Assembly: GCA_003215315.1 (NCBI GenBank)
Contig: QCKO01000006.1
Location: 25,225-89,224, forward strand
Source of the DNA: Prochlorococcus sp. AG-409-P19
Lineage (GTDB): Bacteria; Cyanobacteriota; Cyanobacteriia; PCC-6307; Cyanobiaceae
Length of the DNA: 64,000 nucleotides
Direction of reading: 5' to 3'
Made by a program: the position numbers and the translations under genes. The notes below the pieces were generated by a model. That model saw nothing but the letters and a program-made list of their open reading frames with translations. It had not been told where the DNA came from and did not search any database. How positions within the stretch are numbered: position 1 is the stretch's first letter; each line of letters opens with the position of its first letter. This document shows, one piece after another, positions 26,314 through 36,023 of this stretch.

Positions 26314-27492
26314 TTAAGCTGCTAATGAATTCTCATTATCTTGCATGACTTTTTTGTAATAGCTTCTTAACTGTGCAGTAGCACCAGCCCATCCCCATCT
26401 TTCAGCTTCTAATCTGGCAGAATTTCGCATAGCTTGTCTTTCGACTTCATTGCCTAATAATTTTTTAGTTGCTTCTATTAAGCTTTCAGCGCCATCATTA
26501 GGACCATCAGGATTGTATAAACAACCATTTTTATTATCTGAGATGATGTCAGGTATTCCGCCTCTATTGGCTCCTACTACAGGGCATCCTGCAGCCATTG
26601 CTTCTAAAAGAACTAATCCCAATGTTTCTGTGCTTGAAGGAAATAAAAAGGCGTCACCAGATGCATAGGCACTAGCTAGTTCTTGTCCAGATAAATATCC
26701 TACAAACGTTGTTTGAGTATCTTGGAAGATTTTTTCTAGTTGTTGTCTGTATGGACCATCTCCGACTAGAGCAAGTCGAGTTTGAGGTAATGCCTTAAGA
26801 ACAGGCTTGATTCTCTCGATTTGTTTTTCCGCTGAAAGTCTGCCGACGTAAATCAATAAAGATCCTTCATCGGAGTGCGTTCCTAGTAATTTTGAACGCA
26901 TCTCTTCATTTCTTAATTCAGGTCGGAAAATGTCCGTATCAACTCCTCTTTGCCATAATGCAGTATTTTGAATGCCTTTATCTGCAAGCTCTTCTACCAT
27001 TGCAGTTGAGGTGCAAAGGTTTAAGACTGCTTGATTATGAGCAGCTTTAAGCAATTCCCATAGCAAGGGTTCAAGCATCCCCATCCCATAATGTTCAAGG
27101 TATTTAGGTAAATGAGTGTGATAACTAGCAATTAAAGGAATTTTGTTGGTCTTTGCTAACCAAATCCCTCCTAATCCAAGGACTGCGGGATTCACAACAT
27201 GAATTAGATCTGGTTGGAAATGATCAAGTGCTTCTGAGACTGCCGGTCCTGGAAGCCCTAATTTGAGTTCAGGATATAATGGCAGCGGCATTGCAGCCAC
27301 TCCTATTACTTTGGCTCCCATATAAGTAGGTGGACAGCCTTCTGGGCAGAAAACAATTACTTCATCACCAGATTTGACGAGATTTTCAACCGTTTTTGTT
27401 AAACGTGTAACTATCCCATCAACTTTAGGAAGAAAAGTTTCTGTAAAAAAGGCTATTTTCACGTTGCTATGAAGTGGAGGGTGGAGCGGCAA
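26314..27492 (-). CDS. sqdX: sulfoquinovosyltransferase (GT4, SQDG synthesis)
   Basis: GT4 fold (KIAFFTETFLPKVDGIVTRL, PSSTETLGLVLLEAMAAGCPVVG); directly next to sqdB. Confidence 0.93.
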   Translation of the reverse strand: MPLHPPLHSNVKIAFFTETFLPKVDGIVTRLTKTVENLVKSGDEVIVFCPEGCPPTYMGAKVIGVAAMPLPLYPELKLGLPGPAVSEALDHFQPDLIHVVNPAVLGLGGIWLAKTNKIPLIASYHTHLPKYLEHYGMGMLEPLLWELLKAAHNQAVLNLCTSTAMVEELADKGIQNTALWQRGVDTDIFRPELRNEEMRSKLLGTHSDEGSLLIYVGRLSAEKQIERIKPVLKALPQTRLALVGDGPYRQQLEKIFQDTQTTFVGYLSGQELASAYASGDAFLFPSSTETLGLVLLEAMAAGCPVVGANRGGIPDIISDNKNGCLYNPDGPNDGAESLIEATKKLLGNEVERQAMRNSARLEAERWGWAGATAQLRSYYKKVMQDNENSLAA

Positions 27493-27498
27493 TAATTT

Positions 27499-28692
27499 TT
27501 AGGTAACCTTGATTGCTTTTGCTTGATTTGATGTCCATGCAGATACACATGGAATACGTTTTAAATCGCACCGATCAGACCATTTTTTCGCTACATCAAC
27601 AACCTCTGCAAGTAGTCCATCATCTAGTGTTGTTGGGTCAAGGCCAAGTTCTATAAAGCATCGATTATCGACAATTAAATCATTCTCAACTGCTTCATTT
27701 CGTGGATTTGGGAGATAATTAATCTTTGCACCAGTTAGAGATGCAACTTTTTTAGCTAATTCTCCTACTTGGTGACTTTCGGTCATTTGATTAAAAATCA
27801 TTACTCGATCACCTTTTTCAGGTGGATTTTCAAGAGCTAGTTGGACGCATCTAACAGAGTCTCTAATATGAATAAACGCTCGAGTTTGTCCACCTGTTCC
27901 ATGAACAGTTAGAGGATATCCAATGGCCGCTTGCATTAAAAATCTGTTCAAGACTGTTCCATAGTCACCGTCATAATCAAATCGGTTAGTAAGTCTGGGA
28001 TCTCGATTAGTGGCTTCAGTATTGGTTCCCCAAACAATGCCTTGATGAAGGTCTGTAATTCTAATTTGGTCGTTTTTGTTGTAGTAAAGGAAAAGTAATT
28101 GATCAAGAGTTTTAGTCATGTGGTACACGCTGCCAGGGCTTGCTGGGTGAAGGATTTCTTCTTCAAAACGTGTTCCATCTGGCTGGGGTACTTCAACTTT
28201 CAGGTAACCTTCTGGTATCGTTGCTCCTCTATGAGAGCCGTAACCATAAACTCCCATTGTTCCTAGATGAACAATATGTATATCTAAACTTGATTCAACA
28301 ATTGCAGCTAAAAGATTGTGGGTTCCATTTACATTGTTATCCACTGTGTAACGCTTAGTTGCACTGGTTTTCATTGAATAAGGTGCAGCTCGTTGTTCAG
28401 CAAAGTGAACAATTGAATCTGGTTTTTCTTCAATTAAAAGATCCAGCAATCTCTGATATTCAGAGGCAAGGTCCAGATGGATAAATCGAATAGGCTTACC
28501 ACCAATTTCTTCCCATGCTTTGAGTCGTTCTCCAATGCTGGAAATTGGAGTTAATGATGAGACTTCGAGGTCCACATCAATTTTTCTCCGGCTGAGATTA
28601 TCCACGATTAAAACATCGTGGCCTTTATCAGCCAGATTTACTGCACAAGGCCATCCGCAGAAGCCATCGCCGCCAAGAACAAGAACTTTCAC
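27499..28692 (-). CDS. sqdB: UDP-sulfoquinovose synthase
   Basis: VLGGDGFCGWPCAVNLADKGHDVLIVDNLSRR; NAD-dependent SDR features. Confidence 0.96.
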   Translation of the reverse strand: MKVLVLGGDGFCGWPCAVNLADKGHDVLIVDNLSRRKIDVDLEVSSLTPISSIGERLKAWEEIGGKPIRFIHLDLASEYQRLLDLLIEEKPDSIVHFAEQRAAPYSMKTSATKRYTVDNNVNGTHNLLAAIVESSLDIHIVHLGTMGVYGYGSHRGATIPEGYLKVEVPQPDGTRFEEEILHPASPGSVYHMTKTLDQLLFLYYNKNDQIRITDLHQGIVWGTNTEATNRDPRLTNRFDYDGDYGTVLNRFLMQAAIGYPLTVHGTGGQTRAFIHIRDSVRCVQLALENPPEKGDRVMIFNQMTESHQVGELAKKVASLTGAKINYLPNPRNEAVENDLIVDNRCFIELGLDPTTLDDGLLAEVVDVAKKWSDRCDLKRIPCVSAWTSNQAKAIKVT

Positions 28693-28749
28693 CCAAAAAT
28701 CTCCGCAGAAAAATCAAACGGTTATGCTATTCAAGCTACTACAAGGGTT

Positions 28750-28917
28750 TCACTTGATAGTTACGGAAAACGCAATAAGTACGATTATAAGCGAGATCCC
28801 CGCAATTAGGAACAGCCAAGAACCATTGCCACGACTAGCATCATTTGGTACGACTTCGATTTTTGGTTCCTTTGCAAATGCATTTAATCTACCTTCACTT
28901 TCTTGCGTAACTGTCAT
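28750..28917 (-). CDS. Psb34-like small single-TM photosystem II assembly protein (55 aa)
   Basis: Hand translation MTVTQESEGRLNAFAKEPKIEVVPNDASRGNGSWLFLIAGISLIIVLIAFSVTIK*; N-terminal (G)GRLN-FA-EP-(K) motif plus C-terminal TM segment as in the Psb34 (Ssl1498) family; not in the ORF track (<60 aa). Confidence 0.78.
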   Translation of the reverse strand: MTVTQESEGRLNAFAKEPKIEVVPNDASRGNGSWLFLIAGISLIIVLIAFSVTIK

Positions 28918-28967
28918 GATTATTTTTATTTCGGATGATAATAGGCGATTATTTAGTAAGAATAAGT

Positions 28968-29780
28968 TTATTTCTTAGAAATTATTCCATTGATAGGTGA
29001 ACTAGGCATTGCATAAGTACGTTGATTAAGTCTCCCGGAAAGAAATGCTTTCCTCCCTGCCGCGGTGGCATCTGCAAACGCTTCAGCCATTAGTACTGGA
29101 TTTTGGGCCAGAGCAATTGCACTATTGACTAAAACTGCATCTGCTCCCATTTCTAGAGCCTGCGATGCTTCGCTGGGAACTCCAATACCTGCATCAACAA
29201 TGATTGGTATATTGGCATTCTCAATAATCATTGCAATATTTGCGGCATTCTTAAGTCCTTGCGCAGATCCAATTGGCGAGCCAAGGGGCATGACAGTTGC
29301 ACAACCAATTTCTTCTAGCTTCTTAGCGATAATGGGATCAGAATTTATATAAGGTAAAACGATAAAGCCTTCTTTTATTAGTTGCTCAGCAGCTTCTAGG
29401 GTTCCAAAAGGGTCAGGTAATAAATATTTTTTGTCTGGAATCACTTCCAATTTGACAAAATTGTTATCTTCTTGACCGGCTATTTTTGCTAACTCTCTTC
29501 CTAATCTGGCAACGCGTACTGCTTCTTCTGCATTAGAACATCCAGCCGTATTTGGTAACATCCAAACTTCTTTCCAATTGATAGCTTCTATTAACCCTTG
29601 ATGTCCAGATTCATTAGTCTGTATTCTTCTGACTGCAACAGTAACAATCTCACATTTCGCACTTTTTATACTTTTCTGCATTAATTGTATACTTCGATAT
29701 TTACCAGTCCCAGTAAGGAGTCTGCTCGAGAATTCTTTATTTCCAATTTTTAATATAGGGCTTGTCTTTGGCATGATCAA
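28968..29780 (-). CDS. thiG: thiazole synthase
   Basis: SRLLTGTGKY, VRVARLGREL, GSPIGSAQGL, VDAGIGVPSEASQALEMGADAVLVNSAIA. Confidence 0.97.
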   Translation of the reverse strand: MIMPKTSPILKIGNKEFSSRLLTGTGKYRSIQLMQKSIKSAKCEIVTVAVRRIQTNESGHQGLIEAINWKEVWMLPNTAGCSNAEEAVRVARLGRELAKIAGQEDNNFVKLEVIPDKKYLLPDPFGTLEAAEQLIKEGFIVLPYINSDPIIAKKLEEIGCATVMPLGSPIGSAQGLKNAANIAMIIENANIPIIVDAGIGVPSEASQALEMGADAVLVNSAIALAQNPVLMAEAFADATAAGRKAFLSGRLNQRTYAMPSSPINGIISKK

Positions 29781-29800
29781 GTTTGTAAGGTGTTATGTAA

Positions 29801-30373
29801 TTAGAAAGAATTAAATCCCTTCTTTTTAGTTTCATTTTGTAGGCTTACTCCTTTACGCCTTTCTATTTTCTGAATCTGAGAATTTGCTGTTTTATTTTTA
29901 GGATCTATTTTAATAACCTCCTTATAAATCTCATATGCGTCTTGATCTTCAAGTAATCTTTGATGAGCAAATGCAAGGTTATTTAAAGCAACAGGATAAT
30001 CAGACTTTGCTTTTAAAGCTTTTTTGTAATGTGTGATTGCACCTTTGAAATCATCTTGTGCTGCAAGTGCAAATCCTAAAGCATTTTCTATTAAGGCTGT
30101 TGCTTCATTAGGTTCGTTATCAAGCTTTTTTAATGCAAGTTTGAGGGATGAAATTGCTTGCGGATAAAGCCTTTTCCTTAATTGCACTGAAGCAAGCTCA
30201 TATAATTTAGATGAGTCATTTGAGAGCTTACTATTCCCTTTCTCAAGCTGGATTAAACTAAGTTCATCTTTTCTGACTTTGTATAGTTGACGTCCAACTA
30301 AAACAGCAATGACCAATAAAAGGCAGGTCAGACCTAATAGATAAGTCTGTGGTAGATCCAATCTCATCATCAA
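29801..30373 (-). CDS. TPR protein, Ycf37-like (photosystem I assembly-related)
   Basis: N-terminal TM then three TPR-like units; layout matches cyanobacterial Ycf37. Confidence 0.65.
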   Translation of the reverse strand: MMMRLDLPQTYLLGLTCLLLVIAVLVGRQLYKVRKDELSLIQLEKGNSKLSNDSSKLYELASVQLRKRLYPQAISSLKLALKKLDNEPNEATALIENALGFALAAQDDFKGAITHYKKALKAKSDYPVALNNLAFAHQRLLEDQDAYEIYKEVIKIDPKNKTANSQIQKIERRKGVSLQNETKKKGFNSF

Positions 30374-30543
30374 AAAAAGGATTACTCCAGTTCTATTTGT
30401 TCATTTTATTCATTATGATCATAAATTAAAATTTTCTATAAAATAAATAATTTAGATTCCCTTTTATTAATTTTATATAATCCTTTTTTAATATTCAGCA
30501 GTATCTTATGCTTTAAAAAATGTGCAGATTTATAGATTATTAT

Positions 30544-30891
30544 CTAATTTTTGATCGAGGTTGCAATATTTGTAAAGCTTTGAGGATCAATTAGGGCTAG
30601 TTGAGACAACATTTTTCTGTTGATTTTAATATCAGCTTTTTTAAGCCCACCCATTAATTTGCTATAACTCAATCCGTTGATTCTTGCAGCTGCATTAATT
30701 CTAGATATCCAAAGACGTCTGAAGTCACGTTTGCGTCTACGTCTATCACGATAAGCATTGCATAATGCTTTCATTACTCGTTGATTTGCTGTTCTGAAAA
30801 GAGTTCCGTTCCCTCCTCTAAATCCACGAGCTAATCGAAGAATCTTATTGCGACGTTTACGGGCAACGTTGCCTCTTTTGACGCGTGCCAT
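30544..30891 (-). CDS. rplT: 50S ribosomal protein L20
   Basis: [26 protein letters not shown]. Confidence 0.98.
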   Translation of the reverse strand: MARVKRGNVARKRRNKILRLARGFRGGNGTLFRTANQRVMKALCNAYRDRRRRKRDFRRLWISRINAAARINGLSYSKLMGGLKKADIKINRKMLSQLALIDPQSFTNIATSIKN

Positions 30892-30947
30892 GGGAAAAAA
30901 TTAAAGTGCTGGTAAAGGTCAACGACTAATTTAGATTTAGTTGTTGT

Positions 30948-31145
30948 TTAAGAATATGGGAGCATAAGGCTCACATTTTCCGCATCACGTTCATCTACAA
31001 CTGCTTTTGTAGATAGATGTCTTTTGAGTTTGGTGCTCTTATGGTCGAGCAAGTGGTTGCGAAAAGCGCGCCTTCTCATGAATTTACCAGTGCCAGTAGC
31101 TTGGAACCGCTTTGCGGCAGCTTTGCGGGTCTTGAGCTTTGGCAT
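30948..31145 (-). CDS. rpmI: 50S ribosomal protein L35
   Basis: [37 protein letters not shown]. Confidence 0.98.
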   Translation of the reverse strand: MPKLKTRKAAAKRFQATGTGKFMRRRAFRNHLLDHKSTKLKRHLSTKAVVDERDAENVSLMLPYS

Positions 31146-31246
31146 TGATAAACTCTAATGAGTAATTCATAAGACTACGACCTTATAGGCCCCTAAGCCA
31201 ACATGGAAATTATTAAATTGTCTATTAAATACTTGTTTATATTGTT

Positions 31247-32797
31247 TTGAAAATTTTTTTGCTTTCTAAAAATCTGCTTTATGCCTGCTTGGCAGTTTGT
31301 GTTCTAGGTATTCCCATTAGTGACAAGTCTTTTGCAAGAAGGAAGTCAGAACATTTAGTTTCTTTGACACATCAGCCAGTAGAGCCTCCTCCTGATGTCA
31401 TAAATGGTCACGAAAAGCTGATGGTAGGACTAGCTCCTTACTTAGGTAGACAGATTTCCGAGAACAAAGTTCCTGTGAAGCTAAAGCTTGTAGCGAAAGA
31501 GGGTTTGTTGATTCTTAAAGATTTCAAAGGAATAGAGCATAAGTCCTCTGAAATAACTATTTCTTGGCAAAGAATTTCTCTACCAGCTCCTAAAAAGTTT
31601 TTTCGTCAAATAATTGGCCCTTATGCGAGTTATGAATCTGCATATGAAGTTGCAAAGTTCTTGAAATTAAATGGGATTAGTTCTGTTGTTGCTCGCCCTT
31701 TCGATTGGGAGGTATGGGTCGCAAAAGGAACATCTTTGCCTGAAAAGATAAAGAGACGAAATTATGAGGAACAGATTGCTTATCAAATTAGCCCAGTCTT
31801 GCAGAGAAGTGGTGGAAACATTGTACTGAAAGGTCCAATTACAATTCGAGCTCAAAAAGGTTTGATTTGGAACTCTGGTACATATTTAGGCCCTTTTCTC
31901 ATACAACCAGATGCTTATGGGAGTTGGACATTAGTGGAAAATGTTCCGCTTGAACGTTACCTACTCGGTGTTGTGCCTTATGAAATAGGTTCAAACTCGC
32001 CTCCTGAAGCTTTGTCAGCGCAAGCTGTGTTGGCAAGAACTTGGGCCTTGGCCAATCGCAATAGGTTTTTAATTGACGGATATCATTTATGTAGCTCAAC
32101 TCAATGTCAGGTATATAAAGATCCAACTAAAGCAAACGACAATATCAAGCAGGCTATTGGAAGGACGTCTGGAAAAATTCTTTCTTGGAAAGGTAAACCA
32201 ATTAATGCTGTTTATCACGCCACGAATGGGGGGGTAATGGCTTCTATTGATGAATCTTGGAGAACTTCTGCGGTACCTTATTTGCAAATGAAACTGGACG
32301 GACCTTTTTCTTGGGCTAGTGATGTTGAATTACCTCTTACAAATGAACTTTATTTGAAATCTTTCTTGTCTTCGACTGCTTCTCCTTATGGCGCGAAACA
32401 TCATCTGTTTAGATGGAAACGTTCTTTGAATGCTCAGCAAGTACAAGATCTTCTGAAAAACACTGTTCAAGGGCTTTTAATTGATAAGCCTCAGAAGATA
32501 GAGGTTTTGAAAAGAGGAAAAAGTGGAAGGGTGTTGTCTTTGAGAATCACAGATGTGAATAAAAAAACTCTAACTCTCGAGAGAGATAAAATTCGGAGGT
32601 CATTTAGAAATTTGCCAAGTACCTTGTTTGTTATTAATGAGTTACAAAAAGGTTTTTGGGAATTTTCTGGAGGTGGCTTTGGTCATGGTGTGGGTATGTC
32701 CCAGTCAGGAGCTATAGAGTTGGCTTCACAAGGATGGACTACAAAGCAAATTCTTTCGCATTATTACCCTGGTACAAAATATGGATTTTTGCCTTAA
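31247..32797 (+). CDS. SpoIID/LytB domain protein
   Basis: Signal-peptide-like N-terminus; PLERYLLGVVPYEIGSNSPPEALSAQAVLARTWAL, SGGGFGHGVGMSQSGA; TTG start. Confidence 0.9.
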   Translation: MKIFLLSKNLLYACLAVCVLGIPISDKSFARRKSEHLVSLTHQPVEPPPDVINGHEKLMVGLAPYLGRQISENKVPVKLKLVAKEGLLILKDFKGIEHKSSEITISWQRISLPAPKKFFRQIIGPYASYESAYEVAKFLKLNGISSVVARPFDWEVWVAKGTSLPEKIKRRNYEEQIAYQISPVLQRSGGNIVLKGPITIRAQKGLIWNSGTYLGPFLIQPDAYGSWTLVENVPLERYLLGVVPYEIGSNSPPEALSAQAVLARTWALANRNRFLIDGYHLCSSTQCQVYKDPTKANDNIKQAIGRTSGKILSWKGKPINAVYHATNGGVMASIDESWRTSAVPYLQMKLDGPFSWASDVELPLTNELYLKSFLSSTASPYGAKHHLFRWKRSLNAQQVQDLLKNTVQGLLIDKPQKIEVLKRGKSGRVLSLRITDVNKKTLTLERDKIRRSFRNLPSTLFVINELQKGFWEFSGGGFGHGVGMSQSGAIELASQGWTTKQILSHYYPGTKYGFLP

Positions 32798-32846
32798 TGA
32801 GGAAAGGACCTTAGAGTCGCACCTTAGGACTTAAGGACGGAGCTCC

Positions 32847-34154
32847 ATGGCAATAGCTGCTGTTAATGGAGACAACCGACGTGGTAAAACGGCATTGTTT
32901 CTTTTTTGTTGTGGCTTTTTAGGTGCTTGGCCGCATTGGGTTGATCCTGGCAAGAATCTTTTACCGGCAATTACCCTGGCAATTTTCTTAGGTGGTTATG
33001 GCTTAATAACTGTTTTACGTGATAGGAATGAAAATCACTTAATTCGTGACCCTCAAATTAAAGGTTTGAAGGATGGCTTGCCTTCGGTAGATGTTGTCGT
33101 GGCTGCACGGGATGAAGAAAATGTTATTGAACGTTTAGTAACCAGACTCTTACAAATTGAATATCCGAAAGATAAACTTTCCATTACAATTATTGATGAT
33201 GGGAGCCAGGATCAGACACCTTATTTATTAGAAGAGCTGAGTCAAAATTTTTCTAAAATTAAAATAATTAAACGTCCTCGTTTTTCAGGTGGTGGTAAGT
33301 CAGGTGCTTTAAACTTTGCATTAACAAAGTTGCACAATGATTGGCTTTTTATATTGGATGCTGATGCTCAATTACACAAGGATGTGTTGATAAGATCAGT
33401 TGTTTATGCGATTGATGGTGGTTGGTCAGCTGTTCAATTAAGAAAAGCAATTGTGAATCGTTCTAAAAATAAGATTGCATCTTTACAATCTATGGAAATG
33501 GCTATGGATGCTGTTATTCAATCTGGAAGATTAGCATCTGGAGGTATTTCAGAATTGCGCGGTAATGGACAACTTATTAATCGCAATGTTCTTGATCAAT
33601 GTGGCGGTTTTAATGAAGACACTGTTACAGATGATTTAGACTTAAGTTTTAGACTTTTAATTAATAAATTTTCAATTGGCCTTCTTTGGAATCCACCAGT
33701 AGAGGAAGAAGCCGTTGATTCTGTTTCCGCTCTTATTAGGCAAAGACAGCGATGGGCAGAGGGTGGTTTGCAAAGATTTTTTGATTATTGGACGGTTTTG
33801 ATATCGAGAAAGCTAAGACGTACACAAAAAATAGATTTGACATGTTTTTTCTTATTGCAATATGCACTGCCTGTAATATCCTTTATGGATTGTGTTGCTT
33901 CTATTTTTACGGCTTCATTTCCTGTATATTGGCCTTTTTCTTTGGTAGCTTTTAGTGTTTCAGGATTAGCTTACTGGAAAGGCTGCATGCGAGACAGCGA
34001 AGGTCCAAGTATACCTAAAGCTACGATAATTAATATATTTTATGGAATATTATATTTAAGTCATTGGTTTTTTGTCATCCCTTTAGTAGCAATAAAAATG
34101 ACACTTTTACCTAAGAAATTAATATGGAAAAAAACAAATCATATTGGAATTTAG
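32847..34154 (+). CDS. membrane glycosyltransferase family 2
   Basis: VDVVVAARDEENVIERL, DADAQ, RQRQRWAEGG (Q/RxxRW) and C-terminal TM helices. Confidence 0.9.
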   Translation: MAIAAVNGDNRRGKTALFLFCCGFLGAWPHWVDPGKNLLPAITLAIFLGGYGLITVLRDRNENHLIRDPQIKGLKDGLPSVDVVVAARDEENVIERLVTRLLQIEYPKDKLSITIIDDGSQDQTPYLLEELSQNFSKIKIIKRPRFSGGGKSGALNFALTKLHNDWLFILDADAQLHKDVLIRSVVYAIDGGWSAVQLRKAIVNRSKNKIASLQSMEMAMDAVIQSGRLASGGISELRGNGQLINRNVLDQCGGFNEDTVTDDLDLSFRLLINKFSIGLLWNPPVEEEAVDSVSALIRQRQRWAEGGLQRFFDYWTVLISRKLRRTQKIDLTCFFLLQYALPVISFMDCVASIFTASFPVYWPFSLVAFSVSGLAYWKGCMRDSEGPSIPKATIINIFYGILYLSHWFFVIPLVAIKMTLLPKKLIWKKTNHIGI

Positions 34155-34158
34155 ATTG

Positions 34159-35838
34159 TTAATCTAGGCTTATAATTTTTCCATTAAAAAAATTTGCTAA
34201 TTGCTCTACTTGCGTATCCAGATTACTTTTACTGATCACTTCTTGTGTATTACCTGAATTATGATTACTCTCACCATCTGCTTTCTCAATGCTTTGATTA
34301 TTTTTAACTTCTAATTCTTTTTTTGGAATTAAATCCATCTTATTATTAGTTATATTTTGATTTTCAGCTTGACTTTTGAAAATAATTTTCTTTGATGATT
34401 TGAGTGATTTTTCAACAGCTTCTTCTATTATTTTTCTTCGACTTTCTATCATGCTTATCCATTTAGCTGTCACCTCTATCTCTATGCTATCTTTGGTTAT
34501 TTTTGTTAAGTGGGCTTGTTGAGAAAGCAACATCTTGGTCGATGGAAGCTCTAGCATCGCGAGGATTTGAACCCACGCTTCATTTAAGTTCTTAGCTTGA
34601 TCATTATTATATTCTTTCTTATCAATAAAATGCTCTTGTGTTAATAAGTTTTCCTTTCTTGCCTCCCCTTCTTGAATTTCTTTTTTTAACGTCAACTTCT
34701 CTTTTACCTCTCCAACTTTTGTAATTGACTTTGATGTATTATCTGGACTGGCTAGCAGGCCTAGAAGTAATACTTCCAACCAGAGCCTAGGTTGCATACT
34801 ATGACGTAATTGACTTTCAGAACCTTTTAATTTGGCTTGTAAATTGAGTAATAATTCAAGGTCAATTTTATTTGCAAGTGTAGTTAGATTCTTGTTATTC
34901 TCAGGAGATATATTGCATAAATTTGGGTAATTTGGTGCTGCTTTTTTTATTACTAAATCTCTTAGTGTAGAGGCTAATCCTTGTAGGATTGCAATGGGTT
35001 CTTTACCTTGATCGAGTAATTCTCTGCAGATTTCTAATATTGACTTTGGGTCCTTATCCGTGATTGATTTTACTAAATTTAAAAGCTCTTCTTCTGGAAC
35101 TGCTCCAAGTAAATTCCATACGGCAGATGTTTTAATAGGAGGAGGTAATAAACTTAATTGATCAAGCATACTTTCAGCATCTCTTAAGCCTCCCTGGGAA
35201 CGCCTTGCAATTAATAAGATTGCATCATCATCAATTTCAATTTTTTCTTTTCTAGCAATGACTGTTAAATGATTTTTGATTTGGTCTAGAGCAATTCTGC
35301 GAAAATCAAACCGCATGCATCGACTAAGAATTGTGGGTAATACTCTTTGAGGATCAGTTGTCGCTAAAATAAAAACAATTTGTGGAGGTGGCTCTTCAAG
35401 TGTTTTCAGTAAGGCATTAAAGGCTGCAGTTGATAGCATATGGCATTCATCTATTACATACACTTTCCATCGTGCTTGAACCGGGGCAAATCTAGATCTT
35501 TCTATAATTTCACGAATATTGTCTACACCAGTATTTGATGCAGCATCAATTTCTATTATATCTAAAGCGGTTCCTGTTGTTATTGATTGACATAACTCAC
35601 ATACTCCACAAGGATCGGTGGTTGGAAATTCACTATTAAGGCAATTTAGAGATTTTGCCAGTATTCTTGCGCTTGAAGTTTTGCCAGTACCTCTAGGACC
35701 AGTAAAAATGTATGCAGGTGCAATGCGATTACTTGTTAATGCTTGTTTGAGCGTTGATGCAATGGCTTCTTGACCAATTAGTTGATCTAATCTCTGCGGT
35801 CTATATTTGTGATGCAGCGGTTGGTATTCTTTGGTCAT
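34159..35838 (-). CDS. dnaX: DNA polymerase III subunits gamma/tau
   Basis: KYRPQRLDQLIGQEAI, GPRGTGKTSSARILAKSLNC, DECHMLS, C-terminal extension. Confidence 0.96.
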   Translation of the reverse strand: MTKEYQPLHHKYRPQRLDQLIGQEAIASTLKQALTSNRIAPAYIFTGPRGTGKTSSARILAKSLNCLNSEFPTTDPCGVCELCQSITTGTALDIIEIDAASNTGVDNIREIIERSRFAPVQARWKVYVIDECHMLSTAAFNALLKTLEEPPPQIVFILATTDPQRVLPTILSRCMRFDFRRIALDQIKNHLTVIARKEKIEIDDDAILLIARRSQGGLRDAESMLDQLSLLPPPIKTSAVWNLLGAVPEEELLNLVKSITDKDPKSILEICRELLDQGKEPIAILQGLASTLRDLVIKKAAPNYPNLCNISPENNKNLTTLANKIDLELLLNLQAKLKGSESQLRHSMQPRLWLEVLLLGLLASPDNTSKSITKVGEVKEKLTLKKEIQEGEARKENLLTQEHFIDKKEYNNDQAKNLNEAWVQILAMLELPSTKMLLSQQAHLTKITKDSIEIEVTAKWISMIESRRKIIEEAVEKSLKSSKKIIFKSQAENQNITNNKMDLIPKKELEVKNNQSIEKADGESNHNSGNTQEVISKSNLDTQVEQLANFFNGKIISLD

Positions 35839-36023
35839 GCCCTGCTTGCAGGACTTTAAGAATACTCAATTTTCTTAAATTCAGTTATTAAGAAGCTCAG
35901 TAGTTGTAGATTCCAGATCTTCATACAATTAATTTTTAATATTTGATAAATAAAATTAGGTCATTATTTGATCTTGAAAAGCTTTAGTCCCATACTTTTG
36001 CTCTAAATATTATTCGTATGAAG

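Noticed and set aside
28520-28978. 152-aa plus ORF across sqdB start and the spacer
   Set aside because: The minus strand here encodes the sqdB start and the Psb34-like gene, both with family motifs; the plus-strand ORF is a by-product
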